From: LLD-282 sp964395835
GTDB lineage: Bacteria; Pseudomonadota; Gammaproteobacteria; Berkiellales; Berkiellaceae
Reading direction: 5' to 3'
Assembly (NCBI GenBank): GCA_964395835.1
Contig: CAYNBJ010000005.1
Location: forward strand, 43,710 to 107,709
DNA length: 64,000 nt
The translations under genes and the position numbers were made by a program. The notes under the pieces were generated by a model. It worked only from the letters and a program-made list of their open reading frames with translations, searched no databases and was not told the origin of the DNA. Below, one piece after another: positions 1-8,349 of the stretch (position 1 is the first letter of the stretch; every line of letters begins with the position of its first letter).

Positions 1-2065
1 GTAAAAATCTTTCTGCAGTCTCGGTGTCGAGATTTTTATAGATCTGCTCTAATCTTTCTGCCACATTCGAAGCAGATGCATCTGTATTGATATTCAAAAT
101 CGTTGCCTGATCTTGAGTAACGTGAATGCTGCCTATCAATTGTTCATAAATTTTTTGAAAATGCTCATATACTTGCGATTCTTTATTTTTACGTTGCCAG
201 TCAAAAGGGGCATCTATAATAATCACATTCTCAGTGGCCCTTGTCAGAGCTACAAAATACTGATTCATTTGCTCATAGAGCTCTATTGCTCTTTTTGATA
301 AAACTTGTTTTTTCTGTTTAGAATCTTTTTTATCCCTATAAGTACGCGCACTCTGCTCCAAATAATTCCATACATTTTCCCAATCAATCGGATAAATAAT
401 GATTGCTGTTTGCACTTCTAAACCAGCTACCTCTTTCGGATGAAAACTAATCAGTTTTTTCTCGGGAAAATCTTGAGCCAAAAGAGATTTGATTGTGTCT
501 AATACTGGCGTGATCACAAAAAAATCTGGACTATGATTGGGAATTTTAGCTATCAATTCTTTACACTCATGACTCTTCCAGTCGATGACAGAAAGATGGC
601 CCCCAGAATGCAAACAATCATCCTGATTGATCGCTGAATTTTTTATCACGTTACCAAACAAAGTATCTAAAATAGGTTGAATTTTTTGAGCGTGATTCCA
701 AATGGTGAGCGGGCATCGATGCTGACGCGTGAGAGAGCTTTGAGAAAAGTTGATTCCCCGAAAATAACAATATTTCTTCACAAAATCGAGAAGCGAGATC
801 GAATGCCATTGAGCTGCTTGGCGTTCATCGCCACTAAAAATAATTTGATGATTCTCTGTCTGAAAGAGCAACCAAATCAATACAGGGAAATCGAAATTTT
901 GGACCTCATCAATAACGAGAAAAAAATATCTCTTTGAGTTCGCTATAGGATTTTGGAACAGAGCAAAAAGCCGAGCGAATTCTGGTTGTCTTGAAATTTG
1001 CTGATCAAAAATCTGTCTAATAGCACTAAGAATTTCTAAATTCATGCCTCCTCTAAGCGCGATAGCGCCCTCACATCTCTCATAATCTGGAAAAACCCCC
1101 ATGATCATTAAATACTGAAAGATAATTTTTGCATTGACACCGCTTTGCTCGAGGTACTGCCACGAATTTTTACTGTTTACTTTGTTTCCTTTTTTGAGAC
1201 CTTGCTGGAATAACACCTCTATTTGTGAAAGCAAAGAGTCCAAATAATTTTTCCGCAATTCTGCAGGCACAAGTTCATCTGAAGACAAAGCGCTGAGTTC
1301 TACAGAAAAGCCTTGCATATAATCTACAAGATTACTTTCTTCCCATACGGTGCGCATATGGGCACCTAAAGGCCGGCTGGATTGAGGATATACATAAACA
1401 ATCTTTTTAGGGGTCTGATCTCCACTTTGAGAGTGAAGTTCAAAATCTTCTACAAAACGCTCGAAAAAAAACTGTACTGTCAATGTCTTACCTGTTCCAG
1501 GCGCACCATCGAGAAATAAAGGGTACGAAAAACGGCGATTGAGTATAGCTTTTTGCTGCTCATTAGCGACTAAAAACTGCTGATTTTTGCAGTAAGCAGG
1601 CAGCCATTGAGCTGAATGATCGAGACAAAGCTCGTCAAGATTGTCGATATCTACAGATGATGCATCAGCTTTTTCTTGCTCTATGGAGTCTACCGTATCC
1701 ACAATGACGACGTTTTTGAATGCATGATTTAAATTTGATAAAATTTGTTTAAAACAATCATCATCCATGCATGCAGCTTTATTATATTGGTGCTTCTGGA
1801 CATATCCCAAAATGATGATTTTTTGTTGATAATAAGTAAATAAAATTCTATCAGTGAATCGTATTTGTCCATGCCCCATTCGCAGACCATACAAAGGATA
1901 GCTCTGCCCATTTAAGGAAATTCGCTTTTTTTGTGAGAACTTCCTTGCTTTGAGCTCGATCGGATTCGAAAAAATCTCAAGCAAAAATTGCCGATCTTCT
2001 TTTGTCAGATCTGTAAAAACATGCCTATTTGCAGCACTGCGAACATAATAATATAAGGCATTCAT
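1..2065 (-). CDS. UvrD/Rep-like superfamily 1 helicase with RelE/ParE-like N-terminal region (3' end outside window)
   Basis: The minus strand reads open from an ATG at 2065 to the window edge, giving at least 688 residues with no stop. Superfamily 1 motifs appear in order: DGAPGTGKT (Walker A, about residue 186), VIDEVQNFDF (motif II, about 383), IIFSGDERQAAQ (motif III), LTRQHRCP (motif IV), a motif V region with VAGLEVQ, and ALTRATEN (motif VI, about 606). This is the signature of a nucleic-acid translocase/helicase. Residues 1-100 precede the ATPase and resemble a RelE/ParE toxin fold: PLYGLR, then IRF, a beta-rich stretch, and IIILGYVQKHQYNKA. The C-terminal end is missing, so any nuclease domain there is unseen. 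The helicase assignment is firm. The RelE-like assignment is by pattern only, and I know no gene name for this architecture. Confidence 0.85.
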   Translation of the reverse strand, partial: MNALYYYVRSAANRHVFTDLTKEDRQFLLEIFSNPIELKARKFSQKKRISLNGQSYPLYGLRMGHGQIRFTDRILFTYYQQKIIILGYVQKHQYNKAACMDDDCFKQILSNLNHAFKNVVIVDTVDSIEQEKADASSVDIDNLDELCLDHSAQWLPAYCKNQQFLVANEQQKAILNRRFSYPLFLDGAPGTGKTLTVQFFFERFVEDFELHSQSGDQTPKKIVYVYPQSSRPLGAHMRTVWEESNLVDYMQGFSVELSALSSDELVPAELRKNYLDSLLSQIEVLFQQGLKKGNKVNSKNSWQYLEQSGVNAKIIFQYLMIMGVFPDYERCEGAIALRGGMNLEILSAIRQIFDQQISRQPEFARLFALFQNPIANSKRYFFLVIDEVQNFDFPVLIWLLFQTENHQIIFSGDERQAAQWHSISLLDFVKKYCYFRGINFSQSSLTRQHRCPLTIWNHAQKIQPILDTLFGNVIKNSAINQDDCLHSGGHLSVIDWKSHECKELIAKIPNHSPDFFVITPVLDTIKSLLAQDFPEKKLISFHPKEVAGLEVQTAIIIYPIDWENVWNYLEQSARTYRDKKDSKQKKQVLSKRAIELYEQMNQYFVALTRATENVIIIDAPFDWQRKNKESQVYEHFQKIYEQLIGSIHVTQDQATILNINTDASASNVAERLEQIYKNLDTETAERFL

Positions 2066-2099
2066 AGAAATCACACCAGCCCTGATGACATAGCGTTGA

Positions 2100-2105
2100 A
2101 TTATA
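2100..2105 (-). promoter_or_regulatory. -10 box upstream of the helicase gene
   Basis: A perfect TATAAT reads on the minus strand here, about 35 bases before the helicase ATG. The hexamer 17 bases further upstream (TTTCGT, 2128 to 2123) is a poor -35 box, so this is only a candidate. It would give a leader of about 28 bases and make the helicase independent of corC upstream. Confidence 0.35.
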
Positions 2106-2138
2106 ACAGAAAATCTCAATATACGAAAGAAATTATCT

Positions 2139-2978
2139 TTATGCGTCGCCTCGATCTGGCAGTGCCCTATGATCTTGAATTTCTATCAAACCCAAACACC
2201 TTTCTGCACGCTGCTGCACCGTGAAAACAATCCCTTTATACACGATTTTCTCACCTTTTTGAGGCAAATATCCAAAAAGATTGGTCACAAAGCCCCCAAT
2301 GGTGTCAAATGCTCCATCTTCATCATCAAATTCCAAATCAAATCGAGTAGCAAATTCTTCTAAGCTATAATCTCCTGGAACTGTATAGGTTTGTGAATCT
2401 ATAGCATGTGACTGAAGAACATCAACAACTTCATCATCATGCTCATCTACGATTTCACCAACAATTTGTTCTAAAATATCTTCAATAGTCACCACACCGA
2501 CACAAAGCCCATGCTCATCTGTAATCAAAGCCATATGATTACGATTTCGCCTAAAATCATTCAATAGATCGGATATTTTTCTTGAAAATGGGACAAAAAA
2601 AGGTGGGCGAAGTAATTCTATTAACGAGCTTGGTAAGGTTTTTTGAGCCAAGTGCGGAATAAGATCTTTGACCAATAAAATACCTTGAGGAAGGGAACCC
2701 TCCCCCCAAACTGGATATCGCGAGTGAGCAGCCTCTTTCATAGTAGAAAAATGGGTTTCCCACGTATCTTTGGTATATAAAAATGTAACCTGCGCCTTGG
2801 GTGTCATCACATCTGTCACTCTAAATTGATGCAATTGAGATGCACGTTGCAAGAGTTGTCTGGTACTGAGATCAAAAAAATCACTGTTCAAAAATTCATT
2901 AAACAAAATGTGATTTTTTTTAGATTTGCCCCAAAAAAGCGCCTGCATTAAGGTCAGCATTTTTTTGAACGACGACAT
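2139..2978 (-). CDS. corC: CorC/HlyC-family CBS-domain protein
   Basis: The 279-residue protein has the CorC plan. Two CBS repeats occupy about residues 50-180 (start VTDVMTPKAQV; second repeat ends near GVVTIEDILEQIVGEI). A C-terminal transporter-associated domain follows (GDYSLEEFATRF, TIGGFVTNLFGYLP). No membrane segment is seen, as in the soluble CorC/YbeX proteins linked to magnesium and cobalt efflux. It is last in the miaB-phoH-ybeY-corC series, the standard proteobacterial order. The ATG at 2978 overlaps the ybeY TGA; a GTG three bases upstream is equally possible, with a GAGGA ribosome site before both. The lnt gene that often follows is absent; an unrelated helicase lies there. Confidence 0.9.
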   Translation of the reverse strand: MSSFKKMLTLMQALFWGKSKKNHILFNEFLNSDFFDLSTRQLLQRASQLHQFRVTDVMTPKAQVTFLYTKDTWETHFSTMKEAAHSRYPVWGEGSLPQGILLVKDLIPHLAQKTLPSSLIELLRPPFFVPFSRKISDLLNDFRRNRNHMALITDEHGLCVGVVTIEDILEQIVGEIVDEHDDEVVDVLQSHAIDSQTYTVPGDYSLEEFATRFDLEFDDEDGAFDTIGGFVTNLFGYLPQKGEKIVYKGIVFTVQQRAERCLGLIEIQDHRALPDRGDA

Positions 2979-3472
2979 CACGATGATTCCTCTTTTGATC
3001 TTGAGAGATGATAACTATAAACATAATTTTTATCCCACTCCCAAGGCTGAAAACTTTTGTCTTTTAAGCATAGCTGAGACCACATGGCTTTTTCATACCT
3101 CTGAAAGATTTTTGCCTCTTTTATGGACTCATGATCAATATTGCGCAAATGGGTACACCCGTGCACAAGAAGATGCCACAAACGAATTTTAACAGGGATT
3201 TTGTGCAATGACGCGCCCCAAATCACCAAATCAGGACAGACTATTAACTCTCCACTGCCTTTTTCATCACAAAAAGTTAAAATATCGGTCGACAAGCTTT
3301 TATTGCGGTATTGCTGATTATAAATTTTCATCTGGCTTCTATCGATAAAAACCAGACTGATGTCACTGAACAATGGTATGGCGCTCAGAAGATCTTTAAA
3401 AAGATTTTCATCAAAACCCAGCGACTGATTGATGGTCGTGAAAAAACGCAAAGAAAGTTCAAACGTCTCCAT
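2978..3472 (-). CDS. ybeY: Endoribonuclease YbeY
   Basis: The protein has 164 residues. The family's zinc signature appears as HGCTHLRNIDH near residue 105, supplying the three histidines of the H-x3-H-x5-H site. YbeY is a metal-dependent RNase that acts in 16S rRNA 3'-end maturation and late 70S ribosome quality control. It overlaps phoH upstream by 14 bases and corC downstream by a base or so, indicating translational coupling. PhoH and YbeY are widely coupled and thought to act together on RNA. The usual HGxLHLxGYDH wording is relaxed here (CTHLRN for LHLxGY), but the metal ligands are kept. Confidence 0.92.
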   Translation of the reverse strand: METFELSLRFFTTINQSLGFDENLFKDLLSAIPLFSDISLVFIDRSQMKIYNQQYRNKSLSTDILTFCDEKGSGELIVCPDLVIWGASLHKIPVKIRLWHLLVHGCTHLRNIDHESIKEAKIFQRYEKAMWSQLCLKDKSFQPWEWDKNYVYSYHLSRSKEESS

Positions 3473-4421
3473 AAGCCTCTAATATTTTTGTAATTAACTG
3501 ATGTCGCACAATATCGTTTTTTTTAAAAAAATAAAAGCCTATCTCATCTAATTGCGATAAGAGCGCAATCGCATGATTGAGCCCAGATTGCATATTCTGT
3601 GCTAAATCAATCTGAGAAATATCACCTGTTATGACCATCTTCGAGCCAGCACCCAATCGAGTCAAAAAAAGTTTCATTTGTGTTAAGGTCGTATTTTGCG
3701 CCTCATCTAAGATAATAAAAGATTTTGAGAGAGTCCGACCACGCATAAAAGCTAAGGGGGCCATCTCGATTTGTTGTTTTTGCATCATCATATGCACATG
3801 ATCCGCCCCAAGAAACTCAATTAATGCATCAAAAAGAGGTCGCAGATAGGGATCGATTTTTTGCTGCAAATCACCTGGCAAAAAACCCAAATGTTCACCA
3901 GCCTCTACCGCAGGACGCGTCAAAATAATCCGCTCAACCTCTCCTTGCTGATAGGCTTGCACCGCTTTTGCGACAGCAAGATAGGTTTTTCCAGTTCCGG
4001 CTGGTCCAATCCCAAAAGTAATTGTTTTGAGATCCATTAAATCCCAATAACAACCTTGAGCATGATTTTGTATCAAGCATTTTTTCTTAAATAACGAATC
4101 GCGAGATAAGGATTTTGTATCAAAAATGCATGATCGAATATGTTCAACTGTGTTATGTTTTTTCTCTTCGAACGATTGAATAATTTGTGTTAAACAAGCA
4201 ACTGCTAGAGCAAGAGCATCGGATTTACCATTCAGAAGAAGATGCGACCCCCTACGGCTAATTAAAACGCGATATCGCTGCTCAATTAAAAGCAGATGCT
4301 CGTCTAAAGGACCACATAACATCTGAGTCTGAGCTAAGCTCAGGCTCGAGATATCAAAATCATAGTTCGTGTTTTTCGATGTCGAACCATTGGAACAAGT
4401 CTTGGGAGCTCTGTATTGCAT
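3459..4421 (-). CDS. phoH: PhoH-family ATPase (YbeZ)
   Basis: PhoH/YbeZ is a cytoplasmic P-loop ATPase related to superfamily 1 helicase cores. The sequence shows Walker A GPAGTGKTY at mid-protein, the family block RPAVEAGEHLGFLPGDL, a Walker B-like FIILDEAQN and a later MVITGDISQID. The ATG at 4421 gives 320 residues and lies 61 bases inside the 3' end of miaB. A TTG at 4436 would add five residues. Homology to YbeZ starts around residue 20 (DFDISSLSLAQ...LCGPLDEHL), so either start leaves a short nonconserved leader. Overlap with miaB upstream and ybeY downstream supports one operon. Confidence 0.9.
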   Translation of the reverse strand: MQYRAPKTCSNGSTSKNTNYDFDISSLSLAQTQMLCGPLDEHLLLIEQRYRVLISRRGSHLLLNGKSDALALAVACLTQIIQSFEEKKHNTVEHIRSCIFDTKSLSRDSLFKKKCLIQNHAQGCYWDLMDLKTITFGIGPAGTGKTYLAVAKAVQAYQQGEVERIILTRPAVEAGEHLGFLPGDLQQKIDPYLRPLFDALIEFLGADHVHMMMQKQQIEMAPLAFMRGRTLSKSFIILDEAQNTTLTQMKLFLTRLGAGSKMVITGDISQIDLAQNMQSGLNHAIALLSQLDEIGFYFFKKNDIVRHQLITKILEAYGDV

Positions 4422-5808
4422 CGTGCACCATACCAAAAGAAGCGATTTCTTTTAAATATGGATCATTTATTCGTAAAAGTCTTGCCCTGAGAGAATGAGC
4501 CAAAACCTCGACAACCTGCACATCTACCATTACGCCAATATAGCGATCATCAAGATGAGGGATATGCACGACAACATTTTGAGCCGTTCTCCCTTCATAA
4601 TGATCCCCATAAGAAGATTTTTGCGTAATTAAGACTGTGAAAACTTTATTCAGGCACGATTGATAATAGTGACGCGTTTGCACATTTAAGAGATCTTGAA
4701 GTCGTTTCAAGCGATCTTTTTTCTGGATCTCGCTGAGGGTACACTCCATACCAGATGCTAAAGTTCCTGGTCTAGGCGAATAAATGAAAGAATATGATGA
4801 AATAAATCCAACTTTTCGAACAAGATCTAAAGTTTGTTCAAAATCTTCTTCTGTTTCGCCGGGATAGCCCACAATAAAATCAGAACTGATTGTCAAATCG
4901 CTACGAGCATTTTTCAACGCCATAATTGTTTCAAGATATTGCTCTCTACTATGTCCTCTACCCATTTCTTGCAAAATATGATTCGATCCACTCTGGACAG
5001 GCAAATGTAATTGTGAACAGAGCTCAGGAACCTGTGCATAAGCCCGCACTAATGTATCATTAAACTCAATAGGGTGTGATGTTGTAAAACGAATTCTTTC
5101 AATACCCGGAATTTGTGCGACATAGAAAATCAATGTAGCCAAATCAAAAAGCTGTCCTTTTTCATCATGCTTGGAATAAGCATTCACATTTTGTCCCAAC
5201 AAGGTGATTTCACGGACACGCTGTGCAGCAAGATCTTGAATTTCCTTCAAAATATCTTCGACATTGCGATTAACTTCTGGACCACGCGTAAAAGGCACAA
5301 TGCAATATTTACAATATTTTGAACACCCCTCTTGAATTGTAACGAATGCTGTGGGGCCCTCGGCACGTGCAGGGGGTAGCTCATCGAATTTTTCATTGGG
5401 TAAAAAATCAATATGTACAAAATGTCGATTCCCAGCAAGCAGCTCATTGATATACAAGGGTAAATACTGTAAAGTCTGCGGTCCAAAAACAAAATCCACA
5501 TAAGGCGCTCTATTAAAAATTCTTTCACCTTCTTGGCTTGCAACACAGCCCCCGACGCCGATTTTTTTATGTGGGAACATGTCTTTCAGCTGTCTCCAAC
5601 GACCCAAAAGTGAAAAAACTTTTTCCTCAGCTTTTTCTCGAATCGAGCATGTATTAAGAAGCAATAAATCCGCTTCTTCCGGGTTTTGCACAAGCTGCAT
5701 CTGATGAGAGCGTTCAATCAGATGGCCCATTTTCTGGGAGTCATAAACATTCATCTGACACCCCCAGGTTTCGATATAATAGGTTTTTAATGGATGGGCA
5801 TTCGACAT
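4360..5808 (-). CDS. miaB: tRNA-2-methylthio-N6-dimethylallyladenosine synthase MiaB
   Basis: MiaB is a radical-SAM methylthiotransferase that converts i6A37 to ms2i6A37 in tRNAs reading UNN codons. The 482-residue protein has the N-terminal UPF0004 domain with its cluster cysteines (WGCQMNVYDS, LNTCSIREKAE, GGCVASQEG). The radical-SAM motif CSKYCKYC is followed by PFTRG, and a C-terminal TRAM domain spans about residues 385-450. Length is normal. The start at 5808 has a GAGG about 12 bases upstream. It begins the miaB-phoH-ybeY-corC cluster, 40 bases after the DUF155 gene on the same strand. Confidence 0.95.
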   Translation of the reverse strand: MSNAHPLKTYYIETWGCQMNVYDSQKMGHLIERSHQMQLVQNPEEADLLLLNTCSIREKAEEKVFSLLGRWRQLKDMFPHKKIGVGGCVASQEGERIFNRAPYVDFVFGPQTLQYLPLYINELLAGNRHFVHIDFLPNEKFDELPPARAEGPTAFVTIQEGCSKYCKYCIVPFTRGPEVNRNVEDILKEIQDLAAQRVREITLLGQNVNAYSKHDEKGQLFDLATLIFYVAQIPGIERIRFTTSHPIEFNDTLVRAYAQVPELCSQLHLPVQSGSNHILQEMGRGHSREQYLETIMALKNARSDLTISSDFIVGYPGETEEDFEQTLDLVRKVGFISSYSFIYSPRPGTLASGMECTLSEIQKKDRLKRLQDLLNVQTRHYYQSCLNKVFTVLITQKSSYGDHYEGRTAQNVVVHIPHLDDRYIGVMVDVQVVEVLAHSLRARLLRINDPYLKEIASFGMVHDAIQSSQDLFQWFDIEKHEL

Positions 5809-5848
5809 AGTGTTTAACGGTCCTCAGATCTCTGTATTTTTTTATGAC

Positions 5849-6697
5849 TTATTTTGGCCAAAAATTATAGAAAAATGCAATCAAATGCTCGCGATCTCGC
5901 AGAATAGAGAACAAGACCTCAATCAAAATCAGCAAAATGACAACCCATTCAAGACGAGTGGAATGCAGATGTTTATGCTCATTAAGCAAAATTCCATACA
6001 GCTCATAGAGTCTGTCGAGTTTTCTATTTAAAATCGCAACTCTGGCCTGAATATCCAAATACTCAGAACATCGAATATAAAAAGATTCATATTTGGGGCG
6101 TCTCCAAAAAAACTCTGGTGTATCTAAAATATCACTATCCAGATTCATTGAGTCTCTTTGAGCAAAGAGCGCACCCATTAATTTCGCTAATTGCTCACTG
6201 GGCATAGAAATGCATCCTTTCTCCGCCAATTCTTGAGGCAAATGCCGAGTATTTTGTATTGTTAAAGAAACTGATTCCTCAAAAGATGAAAGTTTTACAG
6301 ATTGAGATAAGGCGTGAGAAAAAGATAATTTAATTAAAGGATCTGCCGATGGTAAAAAAATATGATCTTCTTCTTCGTCAATATAACCCTCTTCGGTGGG
6401 ATGATCCTGTAAACTATAAAACGACAAATCTTTGACAACAACACTAATCGACATCTTTTGAAATTTATCTACAAGAGCTAAAAGCTGTATATCATCATCT
6501 TCATCCAGACCCCAGGTTACCAAACATCCATAAGGAAAAAAGAAAGCATCGCCTGTACTGTGATGAGCGTCATGGGTATTTTTCTGAATATGAATGACAT
6601 CATCGTAAAATTTTGGTTCATATCCCTCGGAGCGCAGAAATTTTGAAAAATCGTCAATTTGATAAGATTCAGCACTACAATAAGAAGCGCATCGCAT
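5849..6697 (-). CDS. DUF155 (RMND1/YagE-type) membrane-anchored protein
   Basis: The 282-residue protein ends like the DUF155 family: a helical segment (LNRKLDRLYELYGIL), then HSTRLEWVVILLILIEVLF, a single C-terminal membrane anchor. Upstream are the family features GDAFFFPYGCLVTWG (about residue 50) and a central acidic stretch. Mitochondrial members (RMND1, Sif2/Sif3) support mitochondrial translation or inner-membrane organisation, while the bacterial role is not established. The ATG at 6697 is chosen over a GTG at 6709. It reads toward miaB, 40 bases away, but comes after a long gene-free leader that may carry its own promoter. Confidence 0.85.
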   Translation of the reverse strand: MRCASYCSAESYQIDDFSKFLRSEGYEPKFYDDVIHIQKNTHDAHHSTGDAFFFPYGCLVTWGLDEDDDIQLLALVDKFQKMSISVVVKDLSFYSLQDHPTEEGYIDEEEDHIFLPSADPLIKLSFSHALSQSVKLSSFEESVSLTIQNTRHLPQELAEKGCISMPSEQLAKLMGALFAQRDSMNLDSDILDTPEFFWRRPKYESFYIRCSEYLDIQARVAILNRKLDRLYELYGILLNEHKHLHSTRLEWVVILLILIEVLFSILRDREHLIAFFYNFWPK

Positions 6698-7076
6698 GGT
6701 GGAAAACACCCTATAATTATGATAATGAAAGACTTTTTAAATTATCACACACCTTGTGATAGAAACACAAGCCCTCTAAGACACTCTCAATAAAGCATAT
6801 TTGAGAGAACACACAACAGGCTTAAATGGAGTGTCTGCAAAAAAGAACCTTGATTGTTCAGCAACTTTGAACATCCAAAATTTAAATTGACCCTTATCAA
6901 AAGCTTGCAATCACCAGCCGAACCAATGATTTTGTAAAAATTGCGTTTCGATATCTCGCTCCGATCACAAGCAAAATGAGCCCCTCTGTCGTGCCGATAT
7001 GCTTGGATACCAACTTACCACTGAATGGGTGCATAGACTCTTTTCAAGAATGAACTGAACTTAATATACAAAAAAC
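6698..7076. other. Gene-free stretch with several short inverted repeats
   Basis: No credible reading frame is seen on either strand. The part near the DUF155 gene holds potential stems: CTTGTG/CACAAG (6753-6758 with 6766-6771), CTCTCAA/TTGAGAG (6784-6790 with 6801-6807), and AGACACTC/GAGTGTCT (6779-6786 with 6829-6836). The last two share bases and so exclude each other. On the minus strand this would be a long 5' leader for the DUF155 gene. It could be a structured leader, a small RNA or decayed sequence. Confidence 0.4.
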
Positions 7077-7101
7077 GCAAATGCAAAAAATTTGCATTTG
7101 C
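7077..7101 (-). terminator. Intrinsic terminator of fba
   Basis: A perfect 11-base inverted repeat (GCAAATGCAAA / TTTGCATTTGC) encloses a 3-base loop. It starts 6 bases after the fba stop codon on the minus strand and is followed by GTTTTTTG. Stem, tight loop and T-run make a standard rho-independent terminator, although the stem is A/T-rich. Confidence 0.85.
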
Positions 7102-7107
7102 TTCAAA

Positions 7108-8172
7108 TCATATAGTCTCAGATTGCCGAAAAGTTTTTTTATAAGTTTTTGCCATTTCATCCAAGGATTTTACTTTAAATCGCCGCGCCCACCCTGACGC
7201 ACCACAATCTATATATCTCTGTATACAGAGATTTTTCAAAGACGTTTTCAGGCTTGAGCCGTATTGCCGAAAATCAAAATGAGAAGGGTGCTCATGAAAA
7301 TATTGTCTAATAGAGGCAGTAGCTGCAAGCCTTAAATCGGTATCAATATTAATTTTTCTTACGCCATAAAAAATAGATTTTTTTATGGCATCTAAAGGGA
7401 CCCCATATGTTTTTGGAAGAGATCCCCCATAAAAATTAATTTGTTCAATCAACTCTAAAGGGACAGAAGATGCTCCATGCAACACAAAATGTTGATTTGG
7501 GAAAGCGAGATGCAGCTTTTTCAAATGATCTAATGCTAAAACGCTTTCATTAGGAGGAGAGTGAAATTTTGCGGCTCCATGAGAGGTTCCGATTGCGATT
7601 GCAAGAGCATCTACGGGACAAGCTTGCAAAAAAATTTTTACATCCTCAAGAGAGCTCAAAAGCATTTCTCTCGTTAAAAGCCCCTCAGCTCCGCTTCCGT
7701 CTTCTTTTTCTGAATGTAAAGACTCCAACGATCCCAAGCATCCAACCTCACCTTCAACAGAAATACCTCTCGGATGAGCAAAATCAATCACCTGTTTTGT
7801 TCGAACAATATTGCTATTGAGATTGGACGGGGTCTTGGCATCGGATTCCAAAGATCCATCCATCATGACTGAGCTATATCCGTCTAATATAGCATCTATA
7901 CACACATCTGGATTATGCCCATGATCTTGATGAATACAAATCGGCCACTGAGGATACAGCTCTAAAACAGCCTGGAATAAGTGTTTCAAAAAAACACCTC
8001 CTGCATATTTACGTGCACCTAAGGATGCTTGCAAAATGACCGGTGACTCTGTTTCTACAGCAGCCGCAACAATCGCTTGTATTTGCTCTAAATTATTCAC
8101 ATTGAAAGCCGGAATAGCGCAATCCCTATCTGCGGCCTCATCTAACAACTGTCTTAAAGAAACAAGTGCCAT
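7108..8172 (-). CDS. fba: Class II fructose-bisphosphate aldolase (CbbA/Fba type)
   Basis: This zinc enzyme cleaves fructose-1,6-bisphosphate to glyceraldehyde-3-phosphate and dihydroxyacetone phosphate, or runs the reverse reaction. The sequence shows PAFNVNNLEQ near the N-terminus, HQDHGH with zinc and catalytic ligands (about residue 80), SSVMMDGSLE, LHGASSVP and GVRKINIDTDLRLA for phosphate binding. MALVSLRQLL at 8172 matches the usual N-terminus of the roughly 350-residue CbbA-type subgroup. An ATG six codons upstream (8190) has a poorly spaced purine run. The gene stands alone with its own terminator. It pairs functionally with the pyrophosphate-type phosphofructokinase at 14855. Confidence 0.93.
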   Translation of the reverse strand: MALVSLRQLLDEAADRDCAIPAFNVNNLEQIQAIVAAAVETESPVILQASLGARKYAGGVFLKHLFQAVLELYPQWPICIHQDHGHNPDVCIDAILDGYSSVMMDGSLESDAKTPSNLNSNIVRTKQVIDFAHPRGISVEGEVGCLGSLESLHSEKEDGSGAEGLLTREMLLSSLEDVKIFLQACPVDALAIAIGTSHGAAKFHSPPNESVLALDHLKKLHLAFPNQHFVLHGASSVPLELIEQINFYGGSLPKTYGVPLDAIKKSIFYGVRKINIDTDLRLAATASIRQYFHEHPSHFDFRQYGSSLKTSLKNLCIQRYIDCGASGWARRFKVKSLDEMAKTYKKTFRQSETI

Positions 8173-8282
8173 AAAAATCTTATATAACATTTCTCTTTCA
8201 TTAGACTAAGGCCTTTTTTTATAAATGCGCAATATACAAGGTGCAACTAAAAAAAATCTTTTATCGACAAAGTCTTAGGCCT

Positions 8283-8310
8283 TTGCAGTGTATTTTTTCT
8301 ATGGTAGAAT
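8283..8310 (+). promoter_or_regulatory. Promoter of the EamA permease gene
   Basis: TTGCAG (8283-8288) and TAGAAT (8305-8310) are separated by 16 bases, with a TG just before the -10 box (extended -10). Transcription would start near 8317, about 33 bases before the ATG at 8350. Confidence 0.6.
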
Positions 8311-8349
8311 TGAATTCATTGTTTTTTTTAGCATTTCTAAGATTTTTTC

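Noticed and set aside
113..937. Plus-strand frames near the left edge
   Set aside because: They lie opposite the helicase gene, whose full motif set proves the minus strand is coding.
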